Assembly (NCBI GenBank): GCA_030616425.1
Contig: JAUWXJ010000038.1
Coordinates: forward strand, 1 to 14,035
Source of the DNA: Desulfobacterales bacterium
GTDB lineage: Bacteria; Desulfobacterota; Desulfobacteria; Desulfobacterales; C00003060
Direction of reading: 5' to 3'
DNA: 14,035 bases
The notes under the pieces were generated by a model that made no database searches, had not been told where the DNA came from, and saw nothing but the letters and a program-made list of their open reading frames with translations. Made by a program: the position numbers and the translations under genes. Shown here piece by piece: positions 1-7,044 of the stretch (position 1 is its first letter; every line of letters begins with the position of its first letter).

Positions 1-161
1 TTAGCTTCATCCCCTTCAAATACCGCCTCAACAGTACCGTCGTGCAGATTTCTTACCCATCCTGTGACGCCTCGTTCCAAGGCTGCGCGCCTTGTGTCCA
101 TCCTGAAACAGACGCCCTGGACATGTCCTTCAACGATGACATGAACTCTGATCTTTTCCAT
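1..161 (-). CDS. acyP: Acylphosphatase, 5' part (runs off the window)
   Basis: The minus-strand frame from the ATG at 159-161 gives 53 residues before the window edge, about 60% of a usual ~90-residue acylphosphatase. The family signature VxGxVQGVxFR is present as VEGHVQGVCFR (residues 10-20), followed by GWVRNLHDGTVEAVFEG. R20 and N38 match the family's catalytic arginine and asparagine. The enzyme hydrolyses the carboxyl-phosphate bond of acylphosphates in the cytosol; its physiological role in bacteria is poorly defined. An AGGAG motif 7 bases upstream supports the start. The gene lies downstream of ligA on the same strand, separated by 142 bp that contain an inverted-repeat element, so it may not be efficiently co-transcribed with ligA. 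Only the C-terminal part is missing, because of the window edge. Confidence 0.93.
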   Translation of the reverse strand, partial: MEKIRVHVIVEGHVQGVCFRMDTRRAALERGVTGWVRNLHDGTVEAVFEGDEA

Positions 162-168
162 GCCCTTT

Positions 169-173
169 CTCCT
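169..173 (-). promoter_or_regulatory. Ribosome binding site of acyP
   Basis: AGGAG on the minus strand ends 7 bases before the acyP ATG and fixes that start. It lies just outside the inverted-repeat element at 180-307, so the element did not remove it. Confidence 0.7.
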
Positions 174-179
174 GTCTGA

Positions 180-307
180 CTAGTGTCCCGTATCGTAATT
201 TCCCACACTATTACTGTACAAGAGCCGCCAAGGGGCGGCTTGCAGGCACTAAAACCCCGCTGATATCGAGAAGTTTAAGTAGGCGAATTTACGATACGAG
301 ACACTAG
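180..307. mobile_element. MITE-like inverted-repeat element between ligA and acyP
   Basis: The left arm (180-201, beginning CTAGTGTCCCGTATCGT) and the reverse complement of the right arm (286-307, beginning CTAGTGTCTCGTATCGT) agree at 20 of 22 positions. The element is 128 bp, has no coding capacity, and holds an internal hairpin (223-240). It is flanked by direct TGA at 177-179 and 308-310; the longer direct copy TGACTA at 177-182 and 308-313 includes arm bases. Size, terminal inverted repeats, short flanking duplication and lack of an ORF fit a miniature inverted-repeat transposable element. The ligA stop codon (TAG, 304-306) lies inside the right arm. A large folded terminator or RNA processing element is the alternative. 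No transposase or second copy is visible in this window. Confidence 0.55.
223..240. other. Internal GC-rich hairpin in the MITE-like element
   Basis: AGCCGCC (223-229) pairs perfectly with GGCGGCT (234-240) around an AAGG loop. On neither strand does a T-run follow directly, so an intrinsic terminator is not well supported. An internal hairpin is common in folded non-autonomous elements. Confidence 0.6.
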
Positions 308-2331
308 TGACTAAAAGCTGTAGGATCTTCGAGACATTCTATCAGTCCCTTTTCATCAAGGATCTTGATTCCTATCTGCTTGGCCTTGTCAAGTTTCGAT
401 CCCGGATCCTTTCCTGCCACCACATAGGTGGTTTTTCGGCTCACAGAAGGGCTAACCCTGCCACCCAAGGCCTCAATACGAGCCTTGGCTTGTGAGCGGG
501 TCGTCGACTCGAGGGCCCCAGTAAGGACAAACGTATTGCCGGCCAGAGGCTCCTGTGCCCCAGCCTCTTCGGTTTCAATTCTTACTCCAGCATCCAAGAT
601 TCGAGATATGTTTTCCCGGTTTTCACGGTGATCAAAGAAGGCAATCACGCTCTCAGATACCTGCGGCCCTATTTCATCTATGGCGATCAGATCGTCGGCT
701 GTGGCAGACATGAGCGTATTCAAGGCCTTGAACCGGCGGGCCAGAACCTGCGCTATATGCTCACCCACATGGCGGATGCCAAGGGCGTAGACAAAACGGG
801 CAAGGCTGGTTTGCTTGCTTCTTTCCATAGCATCCATCAGGTTTTGAGCCGATTTTCCGCCCATCCTTTCAAGGCCTGCTATGTTTGCCTTCTCTAGGAC
901 AAATAGATCTGCATAAGACTTTACCAATCCTTTATCCACCAATTGGCCCACTAACTTGTCACCCAAGCCATCAATATCAAAGGCCCCTTTAGAGGCAAAA
1001 TGCTTGATCCGCTCTTTTATCTGTGCACGGCAGTTGGCATTGACGCACCGGGATACCGCCTCTTGTTCCAGGCGAATTACCTTGGCACCGCACACCGGGC
1101 ATGTAGCAGGCATCCTGAAGGGCTGCTCAACCCCAGTACGTTTGGCCGTGATCACCTTGACAACCTCAGGAATCACGTCACCGGCACGCTGAACCAGCAC
1201 AGTATCACCCGTGCGGACACCTTTCTTCTTGATTTCATCCTCATTATGCAGGGTGGCACGACTCACGGTCACGCCCCCAACTGAGACAGGCTCCAAGTGG
1301 GCTACAGGCGTTAATGCCCCGGTCCGGCCCACCTGAACGTCGATCTTGAGCACACGCGTGGTCTCCTGTGTAGCCGGGAACTTATACGCCATGGCCCATC
1401 TGGGACTTCTCGATTTCTCACCCAACCTTGCCTGCAACCCCAGATCATCCACCTTGATCACAATGCCATCCATCTCGTAGGGAAACTCATGTCGGCTGTC
1501 GAGCAAATCCCTGTAATAAACAAGTATCTCCTCAATTCTCGCCCGTGGTTTGATGTGAGGATTAACCCGAAACCCCAGTCCCTTGAGAGCCTGAAGGATT
1601 TCCCAGTGCGAGGCAAATTCAAGGCCGGTCGCCATGCCAACGCCATAACAGAATATATCCAAGGGACGCTTGGCCGTTATCGTCGAGTCAAGCTGTCTGA
1701 GAGATCCTGCTGCTGCATTTCGGGGATTGGCAAACGCCGGCTCGCCTTTGTCAAGGCGCTCTTCATTTAACTGTTTGAAAGGTTCGATAGGGATAAAGAC
1801 CTCTCCCCTCACCTCCAGGCGAGAGGGCACTCTCTCGGGAACCATCTCAAGAATGGCCAAAGGGACTGTCTTGATGGTCCTGACGTTCAGTGTAATCAGC
1901 TCGCCGGTATATCCGTCGCCCCGGGTAGAGGCATCGACCAGTCGACCATTTTCATATACCAGCTCCACGGCCACACCATCCATTTTGGGTTCAGCCGTGT
2001 AAAGGACCGGCGAATCAGTCTTCAGAAACCGCCGCACCCTTTGATCAAAGGCAAGGACCTCTTCTTCGCCAAAGGCGTTCTCCAGGCTCAGCATCGGAAT
2101 AGTGTGAGCCATTGTTTCAAACTTCTCAAGAGGCGGTGCCCCTACCCGCTGCGTAGGGGAGTCAGGCTTGACCATCTCGGGATGCTCCGTCTCCAGGGCA
2201 ATAAGTTCCTGCATAAGACGGTCGTATTCAACATCAGAGATCTCTGGCTCATCCAGGACATAATAAAAATAGTTATGGCGGTGAAGGGCCTGGCGAAGTT
2301 CGGATAGCCTCTTTCGGATATCATCACTCAT
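304..2331 (-). CDS. ligA: NAD-dependent DNA ligase LigA
   Basis: The protein has 675 residues, close to the 671 of E. coli LigA. It seals nicks in duplex DNA during replication and repair, using NAD+ to adenylate an active-site lysine. Domains in order: Ia region with YYVLDEP (about 1-70), adenylation domain with the KMDG motif (K116 is the predicted AMP-binding lysine), OB fold (about 320-400), a four-cysteine zinc finger (C411, C414, C429, C434), helix-hairpin-helix region (about 445-570) and a BRCT domain (about 595-668). All key motifs are intact. The gene starts 23 bp after the stop of the nucleoside phosphorylase-family gene, so they probably share a transcript. No clear Shine-Dalgarno precedes the ATG. 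The TAG stop falls inside the inverted-repeat element, but the BRCT domain ends before it, so function should be unaffected. Confidence 0.98.
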   Translation of the reverse strand: MSDDIRKRLSELRQALHRHNYFYYVLDEPEISDVEYDRLMQELIALETEHPEMVKPDSPTQRVGAPPLEKFETMAHTIPMLSLENAFGEEEVLAFDQRVRRFLKTDSPVLYTAEPKMDGVAVELVYENGRLVDASTRGDGYTGELITLNVRTIKTVPLAILEMVPERVPSRLEVRGEVFIPIEPFKQLNEERLDKGEPAFANPRNAAAGSLRQLDSTITAKRPLDIFCYGVGMATGLEFASHWEILQALKGLGFRVNPHIKPRARIEEILVYYRDLLDSRHEFPYEMDGIVIKVDDLGLQARLGEKSRSPRWAMAYKFPATQETTRVLKIDVQVGRTGALTPVAHLEPVSVGGVTVSRATLHNEDEIKKKGVRTGDTVLVQRAGDVIPEVVKVITAKRTGVEQPFRMPATCPVCGAKVIRLEQEAVSRCVNANCRAQIKERIKHFASKGAFDIDGLGDKLVGQLVDKGLVKSYADLFVLEKANIAGLERMGGKSAQNLMDAMERSKQTSLARFVYALGIRHVGEHIAQVLARRFKALNTLMSATADDLIAIDEIGPQVSESVIAFFDHRENRENISRILDAGVRIETEEAGAQEPLAGNTFVLTGALESTTRSQAKARIEALGGRVSPSVSRKTTYVVAGKDPGSKLDKAKQIGIKILDEKGLIECLEDPTAFSH

Positions 2332-2354
2332 GGCAAAAGACTGTCATGGAGGCT

Positions 2355-3104
2355 CTACTTCTCCTCGGCAAAGGGCGAGTTCAGTTTCTGACATATCGCG
2401 GGGATAACCCTTGCTGCTGCCTTACGGGACTTTTTAAACTTTCTACTTGAAAACCCGGGCTTCCAGCGCAGCGTGCTAAGCTCATCTGAGACCACAAGGA
2501 GGGCCCCCATCTCGACCTGCCTAAACTGCGCTACTGTAAACAAGGCCGAAAGTTCCATATCCACGCCGAGCACGCCCTCACTCTGGAGCAAAAGGACCCT
2601 CTGCTTGGTCTCACGGTAAGGAGCATCTGTTGACCAGACAGGACCTTTGTGAAAAGGGATCGAGGAACCCCCAAGGCTCTCCTCAATTGCCCCGATCATT
2701 GCATCGGACGGCTCCGGGTATTCATTACCCACAGGGTAATACCCGGATATCCCCTCCCCTATCATTGCACGGTCCGGAACCACAAGGTCTGCGATCTGCA
2801 CCTCTTGCTGGATGGAACCGCACCACCCGAAAAAGAGTATCCTTCTTGCGCCCAGGACAATCAGCTTCTCCAGAATCATCACCGCGTAGGGGGCACCCAG
2901 CATAGGTCCCACCACGGTAATGTTTTGACTACGGTGTGTTACCCTGTACAACCCACTGGTCAAGATCCTGCATGCTGCCCTTCCCTTGATCCCCATGAAT
3001 CGCCGTATCAGGGCAAGGTCTCTTTGCATGGCCACCATCACTGCCACCGGACCAATATCGGGATCGTTTTTTGTCTTTCTTGGATAAAGAATTTCCTCTG
3101 ACAT
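2355..3104 (-). CDS. Nucleoside phosphorylase / nucleosidase-family protein
   Basis: This 249-residue protein resembles the PNP_UDP_1 family (uridine and purine nucleoside phosphorylases, MTA/SAH nucleosidases), cytosolic enzymes that cleave the N-glycosidic bond of nucleosides. Visible features: a phosphate-site-like GPMLGAPYA (66-74), the glycine-rich FFGWCGSIQ (91-99), the VDMELSAL segment (181-188) whose E184 would contact the ribose, and VSDE (205-208) whose D207 would act at the base. The exact substrate cannot be told from sequence. The residues after 210 are basic (RWKPGFSSRKFKKSRK) and less typical. The ATG at 3102-3104 has GAGG about 10 bases upstream. It sits between a glycosyltransferase gene (114 bp upstream) and ligA (23 bp downstream); the reason for this grouping is not evident. 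Confidence 0.85.
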   Translation of the reverse strand: MSEEILYPRKTKNDPDIGPVAVMVAMQRDLALIRRFMGIKGRAACRILTSGLYRVTHRSQNITVVGPMLGAPYAVMILEKLIVLGARRILFFGWCGSIQQEVQIADLVVPDRAMIGEGISGYYPVGNEYPEPSDAMIGAIEESLGGSSIPFHKGPVWSTDAPYRETKQRVLLLQSEGVLGVDMELSALFTVAQFRQVEMGALLVVSDELSTLRWKPGFSSRKFKKSRKAAARVIPAICQKLNSPFAEEK

Positions 3105-3119
3105 GATTATAGTACCTCG

Positions 3120-3157
3120 AAACCTCTATCCGCCTAGGGCGAAAAACCAAGAGGTTT
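3120..3157. promoter_or_regulatory. Nested hairpin in the leader of the nucleoside phosphorylase-family gene
   Basis: An 8-bp outer stem (AAACCTCT 3120-3127 with AGAGGTTT 3150-3157) encloses a 4-bp inner stem (CGCC 3131-3134 with GGCG 3138-3141). It begins 15 bp upstream of the minus-strand ATG at 3104. On the minus strand no clean T-run follows, so it may be a leader structure or RNA processing site rather than a terminator for the preceding glycosyltransferase gene. Confidence 0.4.
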
Positions 3158-3218
3158 TTAGATGCGGCAGTTCTCGATCATTCCATTACTGCAACTTGGG
3201 CGAAGATCCCAACTCCTG

Positions 3219-4487
3219 TCACTTTTTCTCGTCTCTTGCAGATTCTGCGGTGATCTCTCGCAAGAATGGCAAAACCTCCCTCTCGCAAATAACATTCCAT
3301 ACGTATTTGCGCATCACATTCCGGAACATTTTGTGAGTATCCGTACCGGCCAGATGCTTGACGATCCGTTTAGCAATAGAAAGCGGCTCTTCATGGAGCC
3401 CAAAAAAGCACACCCCTTCTCCTACCTCCTGAAATGGTGGAATCTTTGAGCAGGCAATGGGAAGCTTGATCATACCCGCCTCCAGAAGCGGTAGTCCAAA
3501 ACCTTCATCCTTGCTGGTCATGAGGAGCACGTCTGCCATGAGATAGAGATCTCGTATAAAGATCCGGTCCGGCACCAGTTTTTTCCTGTTGCCAAATCTA
3601 TACTCCGCCAACACAGCAATGTTTTCTTGCAGGCCAAGTTCCTTAACCCAGTACTTGAGCCTTCGATAGTAGGCCACGGCCCGTCCCTCATGGGGGTCAT
3701 AGGCGCCTGTTAATATAAAAAGTACATTATGACCCAAAAGCTTGATCCCCCGGATGATGTGGATGGAAAGCTCTAAATTCTTTCGCGGCGTGATCCTTGA
3801 CGGCTGCACCACGACAAGGTCGCGGTTAAACAGGTCGAGTTCCTCCGATAGCATAACCGATTTCGGGTCGAGGTAGAAAAAGCGCACCGGATCAATCCCG
3901 TTATGTATCACCTTCCACGGCGCCTCCCCACAATGCTTCTTAAAGAGCCTCTTTCGCGACTCCGAAACGGTCACATAATGTATGTTCGGATGTAGGCGCT
4001 TGAGAATCTGCCAGGGAGGGCTGTTCAGGTATTTCAGCGGGCTCGATTCAAAGTAAGGTGAATCGTGAGCCCAACTGACTACAATCGGGCCATCCCGTGA
4101 GTCTGCCAGATGTTGCAAGGCGAGGGTCAGCGGGAGATTGAATGGCATGTGAAGCACATTGTGGGCCAGGATCACATCAAGCTCAAGAGACCAATCTTTC
4201 AGCACTCTGTAAATCCTTTTTGTGGGCCGCTCTAAGGCTTCTTGATTCCCCTTTTTGCATTCTTCATGTGCTTGTAGGATCCTAGTATTCTTGGAACTCA
4301 ACGCCGGTTCTATGCGCACGGGAAAATCCTTTGTGTAGACCTCGCCCATGCCGGCTAGAACCGAAACCGAGTGGCCCGTCCGGTGAAAAACGGCGGCCTG
4401 TTGACTCAGGATCTCTTCCACGCCCCCAATAACCGGCGGGCAGGAGTAGTGCAAAAGCCCGATTCGCAAAGATGCATCAATCGCCAT
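3219..4487 (-). CDS. Glycosyltransferase family 4 protein (first of a tandem pair)
   Basis: The 422-residue protein has the GT-B architecture of family 4 retaining glycosyltransferases, cytosolic or membrane-peripheral enzymes that move a sugar from a nucleotide donor to a growing glycan or small acceptor. The N-terminal domain opens with RIGLLHYSCPP and the acceptor-side loop GGVEE (21-25). The hinge has HNGIDP (195-200). The donor domain has QPSRITPRKN (228-237, with R231 and K236) and the EX7E motif, E328 to E336 (EGFGLPLLE). Length is usual for the family. Donor and acceptor cannot be assigned. The ATG at 4485-4487 has AAGGGG 7 bases upstream and lies 24 bp after the stop of the other glycosyltransferase, so the two are probably co-transcribed and may act on the same product. 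Confidence 0.92.
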   Translation of the reverse strand: MAIDASLRIGLLHYSCPPVIGGVEEILSQQAAVFHRTGHSVSVLAGMGEVYTKDFPVRIEPALSSKNTRILQAHEECKKGNQEALERPTKRIYRVLKDWSLELDVILAHNVLHMPFNLPLTLALQHLADSRDGPIVVSWAHDSPYFESSPLKYLNSPPWQILKRLHPNIHYVTVSESRKRLFKKHCGEAPWKVIHNGIDPVRFFYLDPKSVMLSEELDLFNRDLVVVQPSRITPRKNLELSIHIIRGIKLLGHNVLFILTGAYDPHEGRAVAYYRRLKYWVKELGLQENIAVLAEYRFGNRKKLVPDRIFIRDLYLMADVLLMTSKDEGFGLPLLEAGMIKLPIACSKIPPFQEVGEGVCFFGLHEEPLSIAKRIVKHLAGTDTHKMFRNVMRKYVWNVICEREVLPFLREITAESARDEKK

Positions 4488-4511
4488 TTTCGGACCCCTT
4501 TGAGAGAGCGA

Positions 4512-5753
4512 TTATCTGAAAGATTCGATTAGAGGAAGGAGTTTCTCTTCTAATACCTCGTAAGAAAAATGCCTTTTGGCCAGCTCGTAATTGTGATCAG
4601 TTGCACGGCTCAAATTTTCCGGTTCCAAGAATTGTTTAATCTGATTAACGGTTTCTTGGGTCACAAAGGATTCAAACGGAATCACCTCAAAGCCAAAGGG
4701 CTCAATGTCCTCTACAAAGATCGAATATCGATTTACCACAACCGGTTTCTTGAAATAGATGGTTTCCAGAAAGGCATTTCCAAATCCTTCATAAGCCGAG
4801 GGGTAAGTAACCAGATCGGCGTTCTGGTAGGCATCATCCATGGTATATTTCTTGTCGCGCCTGGCGTTAAAGCAGTGAGCTGAGCCGATCTTGTCACCAA
4901 TGCATATCATTTCCACGCCGAGCCGGTTAGCGTATTCCATTACCCTTTGCGCATACACGTCGCCCTCGTCACCAGATTCATGCGAGACCACCAGCCTCGG
5001 ACGCTTCAAGCCCATAAGGCTTACCAGCTCAATCGCCCGCTCAATCCATTTACGTGGTACAATTCGCGTGGGTTGGAGCACAAAGAGATCATCATCTGAA
5101 AAACTGAGTTCCTCACGGATCAACTTCCCATTTGGTAGTGGTGGAGGCGGACTTGCGAAATCAAAGACATTCGGAATAACTACATTGCTGTTGCCGGTTC
5201 TGTAGCTGAGTTGCCGGGAAGCAGCGGAATTGATTACCACATGACGCATGGACCGGAGGTTCGGGGGAAAGGAACGCTTAAGGTAGTCCTGAGCCGCGTT
5301 AATCAGGAAGCGCTTCCGTTCCCAGCTAAAATCGTGATGATGTGCAACGGTCGGCTTCCCTGTCTCGGCTATCAGTTCCGTAAGGGCCAATCCCAGAGGG
5401 ATGTTCATAGGGATAGCCAGGGCATTTTCCGGAATCAGGAGATCAATCTCAAACTGGCCACAAAACTCGTAAAGCCTTGACTTAAGGTAATCTTTGAGCT
5501 CCTGAATCTTTGCAGACAGCGATGCTCCGCGTGTTGTCGTTCCAAAACATGCTGAATGGATTTCCAGCACTTCAGCATCTTCAAAATGGGCCTTTGGCTC
5601 TAAAAAGGATCGTTCTGGCGGGGTGTCGAGCTCTCCGGCAAAGAAATAGCACTCAAAGCCGTTTCGTTCCAGAACCTGATACCACTTGTAGGTCTCCAGT
5701 GTTACACCGTCAGTACCAGCAATCCGTGTAGATACAAATCCGATTCTTTTCAT
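4512..5753 (-). CDS. Glycosyltransferase family 4 protein (second of a tandem pair)
   Basis: The 413-residue protein is a GT-B glycosyltransferase of family 4 type. It begins MKRIGFVSTRIAGTDGVTLE, where GTDGV takes the place of the usual acceptor-side glycine loop. It contains a histidine-rich HHHDFSWER (138-146), a hinge IPNVFDF (193-199), the donor-site LQPTRIVPRK (226-235, with R230 and K235) and the EX7E motif, E322 to E330 (EGFGNAFLE). Donor and acceptor are unknown. I chose ATG at 5751-5753 over the adjacent in-frame GTG (5754-5756) because GGAG lies 7 bases before the ATG. It is the first gene of the leftward set, is followed after 24 bp by the other glycosyltransferase, and is preceded by a ~300-bp non-coding region holding its probable promoter. 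Confidence 0.92.
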   Translation of the reverse strand: MKRIGFVSTRIAGTDGVTLETYKWYQVLERNGFECYFFAGELDTPPERSFLEPKAHFEDAEVLEIHSACFGTTTRGASLSAKIQELKDYLKSRLYEFCGQFEIDLLIPENALAIPMNIPLGLALTELIAETGKPTVAHHHDFSWERKRFLINAAQDYLKRSFPPNLRSMRHVVINSAASRQLSYRTGNSNVVIPNVFDFASPPPPLPNGKLIREELSFSDDDLFVLQPTRIVPRKWIERAIELVSLMGLKRPRLVVSHESGDEGDVYAQRVMEYANRLGVEMICIGDKIGSAHCFNARRDKKYTMDDAYQNADLVTYPSAYEGFGNAFLETIYFKKPVVVNRYSIFVEDIEPFGFEVIPFESFVTQETVNQIKQFLEPENLSRATDHNYELAKRHFSYEVLEEKLLPLIESFR

Positions 5754-5760
5754 CACAGGT

Positions 5761-5764
5761 CTCC
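5761..5764 (-). promoter_or_regulatory. Ribosome binding site deciding the start of the second glycosyltransferase
   Basis: GGAG on the minus strand is 7 bases from the ATG at 5753 but only 4 from the GTG at 5756, which favours the ATG. Confidence 0.55.
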
Positions 5765-5834
5765 TACTAGCTACAAAATAGATCCGCCCAACAAGAACAA
5801 GAATGTCTCTCGGCCTTTTAGAACAGATATATAT

Positions 5835-5864
5835 ACCATATTTGATCGAGCTTGGCTATCTCAA
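5835..5864 (-). promoter_or_regulatory. Candidate promoter for the leftward glycosyltransferase genes
   Basis: On the minus strand TTGAGA (5859-5864) is followed after 18 bases by TATGGT (5835-5840), with a further TATATATAT run just downstream. Each hexamer is an imperfect match to the sigma-70 consensus. Position, 71 bp upstream of the RBS, is plausible. Confidence 0.3.
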
Positions 5865-5950
5865 ATAAGAACCAGCACACCCCCTGAGCCAAATACATAA
5901 GGGCTGTATTATGAGCCCGTGGGTTGTCTATGAGCTATGCCGGTCGATAA

Positions 5951-5979
5951 TTGACAACAAATGCTATCCAAGATAAGAA
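5951..5979 (+). promoter_or_regulatory. Candidate promoter for the DUF2007/wbqC pair
   Basis: A perfect TTGACA (5951-5956) is followed after 17 bases by TAAGAA (5974-5979), a weak -10 match. It would give a leader of about 70 bases before the ATG at 6056. Confidence 0.3.
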
Positions 5980-6055
5980 CAACGTGAACCGTCCATAAAT
6001 GAAGCTCGATATTGAGATCCAGTGCCTTCGGCATTTGATACAGGAAGGCCCTTAG

Positions 6056-6295
6056 ATGGAACAAGAGGCATACATTAAAGTTGACATATTGGAAAACGAG
6101 ATAGAAGCGCAGCTTCTCGGCTCTATCTTGAACGAACGGGGTATCCCTCATCATATACGATCTTATCACGACACGGCCTACAACGGCCTGTTCCAGGTCC
6201 AGAAAGGCTGGGGATACATTAGTGCTCCCCCTTCCTGGTCAGAAAAAATAACGAACATCCTGTCTGAAATCAGAATAAAGGGGGAACAGGCTTGA
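6056..6295 (+). CDS. DUF2007-family small protein
   Basis: The 79-residue product starts MEQEAYIKVDILENEIEAQLL and contains the pattern of DUF2007 proteins: a short beta-strand (IKVDI), a helix rich in E, A and L (NEIEAQLLGSILNERGIPHHI), a glycine/tyrosine middle (WGYISAPPSW) and a last helix (SEKITNILSEI). DUF2007 proteins are described as putative signal-transducing proteins, but their biochemical role is unknown. The fold resembles small ferredoxin-like regulatory domains (inference). The length is usual. GGAAGG 7 bases upstream supports the ATG. It is followed after 47 bp by the wbqC-like gene on the same strand. Confidence 0.75.
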   Translation: MEQEAYIKVDILENEIEAQLLGSILNERGIPHHIRSYHDTAYNGLFQVQKGWGYISAPPSWSEKITNILSEIRIKGEQA

Positions 6296-6342
6296 TCGAT
6301 TCTCTGAGAAACTCCTAAATCCTTTATCTTGAAATATTCGAC

Positions 6343-7044
6343 ATGATTGTCTCAACCTCCCAGCCCCTTTTCTCCCCTTTCCCAGCCTTTTTCTATAAGG
6401 CCTATCTTTCAGACCTGATAGTTGTCCTGGATGACGTCCAGTTCCCTCTTCGAACAACCTGGATCAGCAGGAATCGCTTCAAGAACGACCAGGGTACCTT
6501 GTGGATCACGATCCCTGTGTGGAAAAAAGGGCTAGGTTTGCAAAAAATCAACCAGGTGCGGATATGCTACGAAGGGAACTGGAGGAAAAAGCATCTTATC
6601 AGCCTGAAGACCTCCTATGCCAACGCCCCGTATTTCCGGGAACATCTTGGTGTGGTTGAGGAAATCTTTTCGGCAAGGTTTGAAAGGCTCGTTGATCTTA
6701 ATGTAATGATCATCCGATACTTGAAAAAACACCTCGAGATAGACACCCCGATAGTATTGCAATCTGATTTGGGTATTTCCGCAAAAGGGAATGAGCTTTT
6801 GATACAGATTTGCCGGAAAGTACAGGCATCCAAGTACATGGTTCAGGCTCCTACAAAAAAATATCTCGATACACAGCTATTTGCCGATGCCGGCATCGAG
6901 ATGAAATTCTTTAGACCACCCTCCCCTGTTTACCCACAGCTCTGGGACGATTTTATCCACGATCTGTCGGCCTTTGACCTCCTTTTCAATTGCGGGCCGA
7001 AAAGCCATGAAATTGTGTGTGGATCATTCCACCATTCTCGTTAA
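6343..7044 (+). CDS. WbqC-family protein
   Basis: The 233-residue product matches WbqC-like proteins in length and pattern: the opening QPLFSPFPAFFYKAYLSD, then LDDVQFPLRTTW and SRNRFKNDQGTLWITIPV (about 30-60), and the closing DLLFNCGPKSHEIV (about 212-225). WbqC-family genes occur in O-antigen and other polysaccharide or modified-sugar clusters; the enzymatic activity is not firmly established. Its place beside two glycosyltransferase genes, transcribed divergently, fits a glycan role. There is no strong Shine-Dalgarno before the ATG at 6343, so translation may rely on coupling to the DUF2007 gene. The last 21 bp overlap the 3' end of the convergent M28 peptidase gene. Confidence 0.88.
   Translation: MIVSTSQPLFSPFPAFFYKAYLSDLIVVLDDVQFPLRTTWISRNRFKNDQGTLWITIPVWKKGLGLQKINQVRICYEGNWRKKHLISLKTSYANAPYFREHLGVVEEIFSARFERLVDLNVMIIRYLKKHLEIDTPIVLQSDLGISAKGNELLIQICRKVQASKYMVQAPTKKYLDTQLFADAGIEMKFFRPPSPVYPQLWDDFIHDLSAFDLLFNCGPKSHEIVCGSFHHSR

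Larger units (their letters stand above)
5757..6055. other. Divergent intergenic region, about 300 bp
   Basis: No convincing gene is seen here. The region separates the leftward glycosyltransferase genes from the rightward DUF2007/wbqC pair. It holds AT-rich promoter-like stretches for both directions and a small hairpin, GGGCT (5901-5905) with AGCCC (5914-5918). A minus-strand frame covering 5909-6169 runs into the DUF2007 gene and has no recognisable protein features. Confidence 0.6.

Noticed and set aside
2649..3101. A 150-codon plus-strand open frame opposite the nucleoside phosphorylase-family gene
   Set aside because: It is antisense to a well-supported gene, is rich in H, P and C, and shows no family pattern or RBS.
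5909..6169. An 86-codon minus-strand frame in the divergent promoter region
   Set aside because: It overlaps the DUF2007 gene in antisense and shows no protein family pattern.
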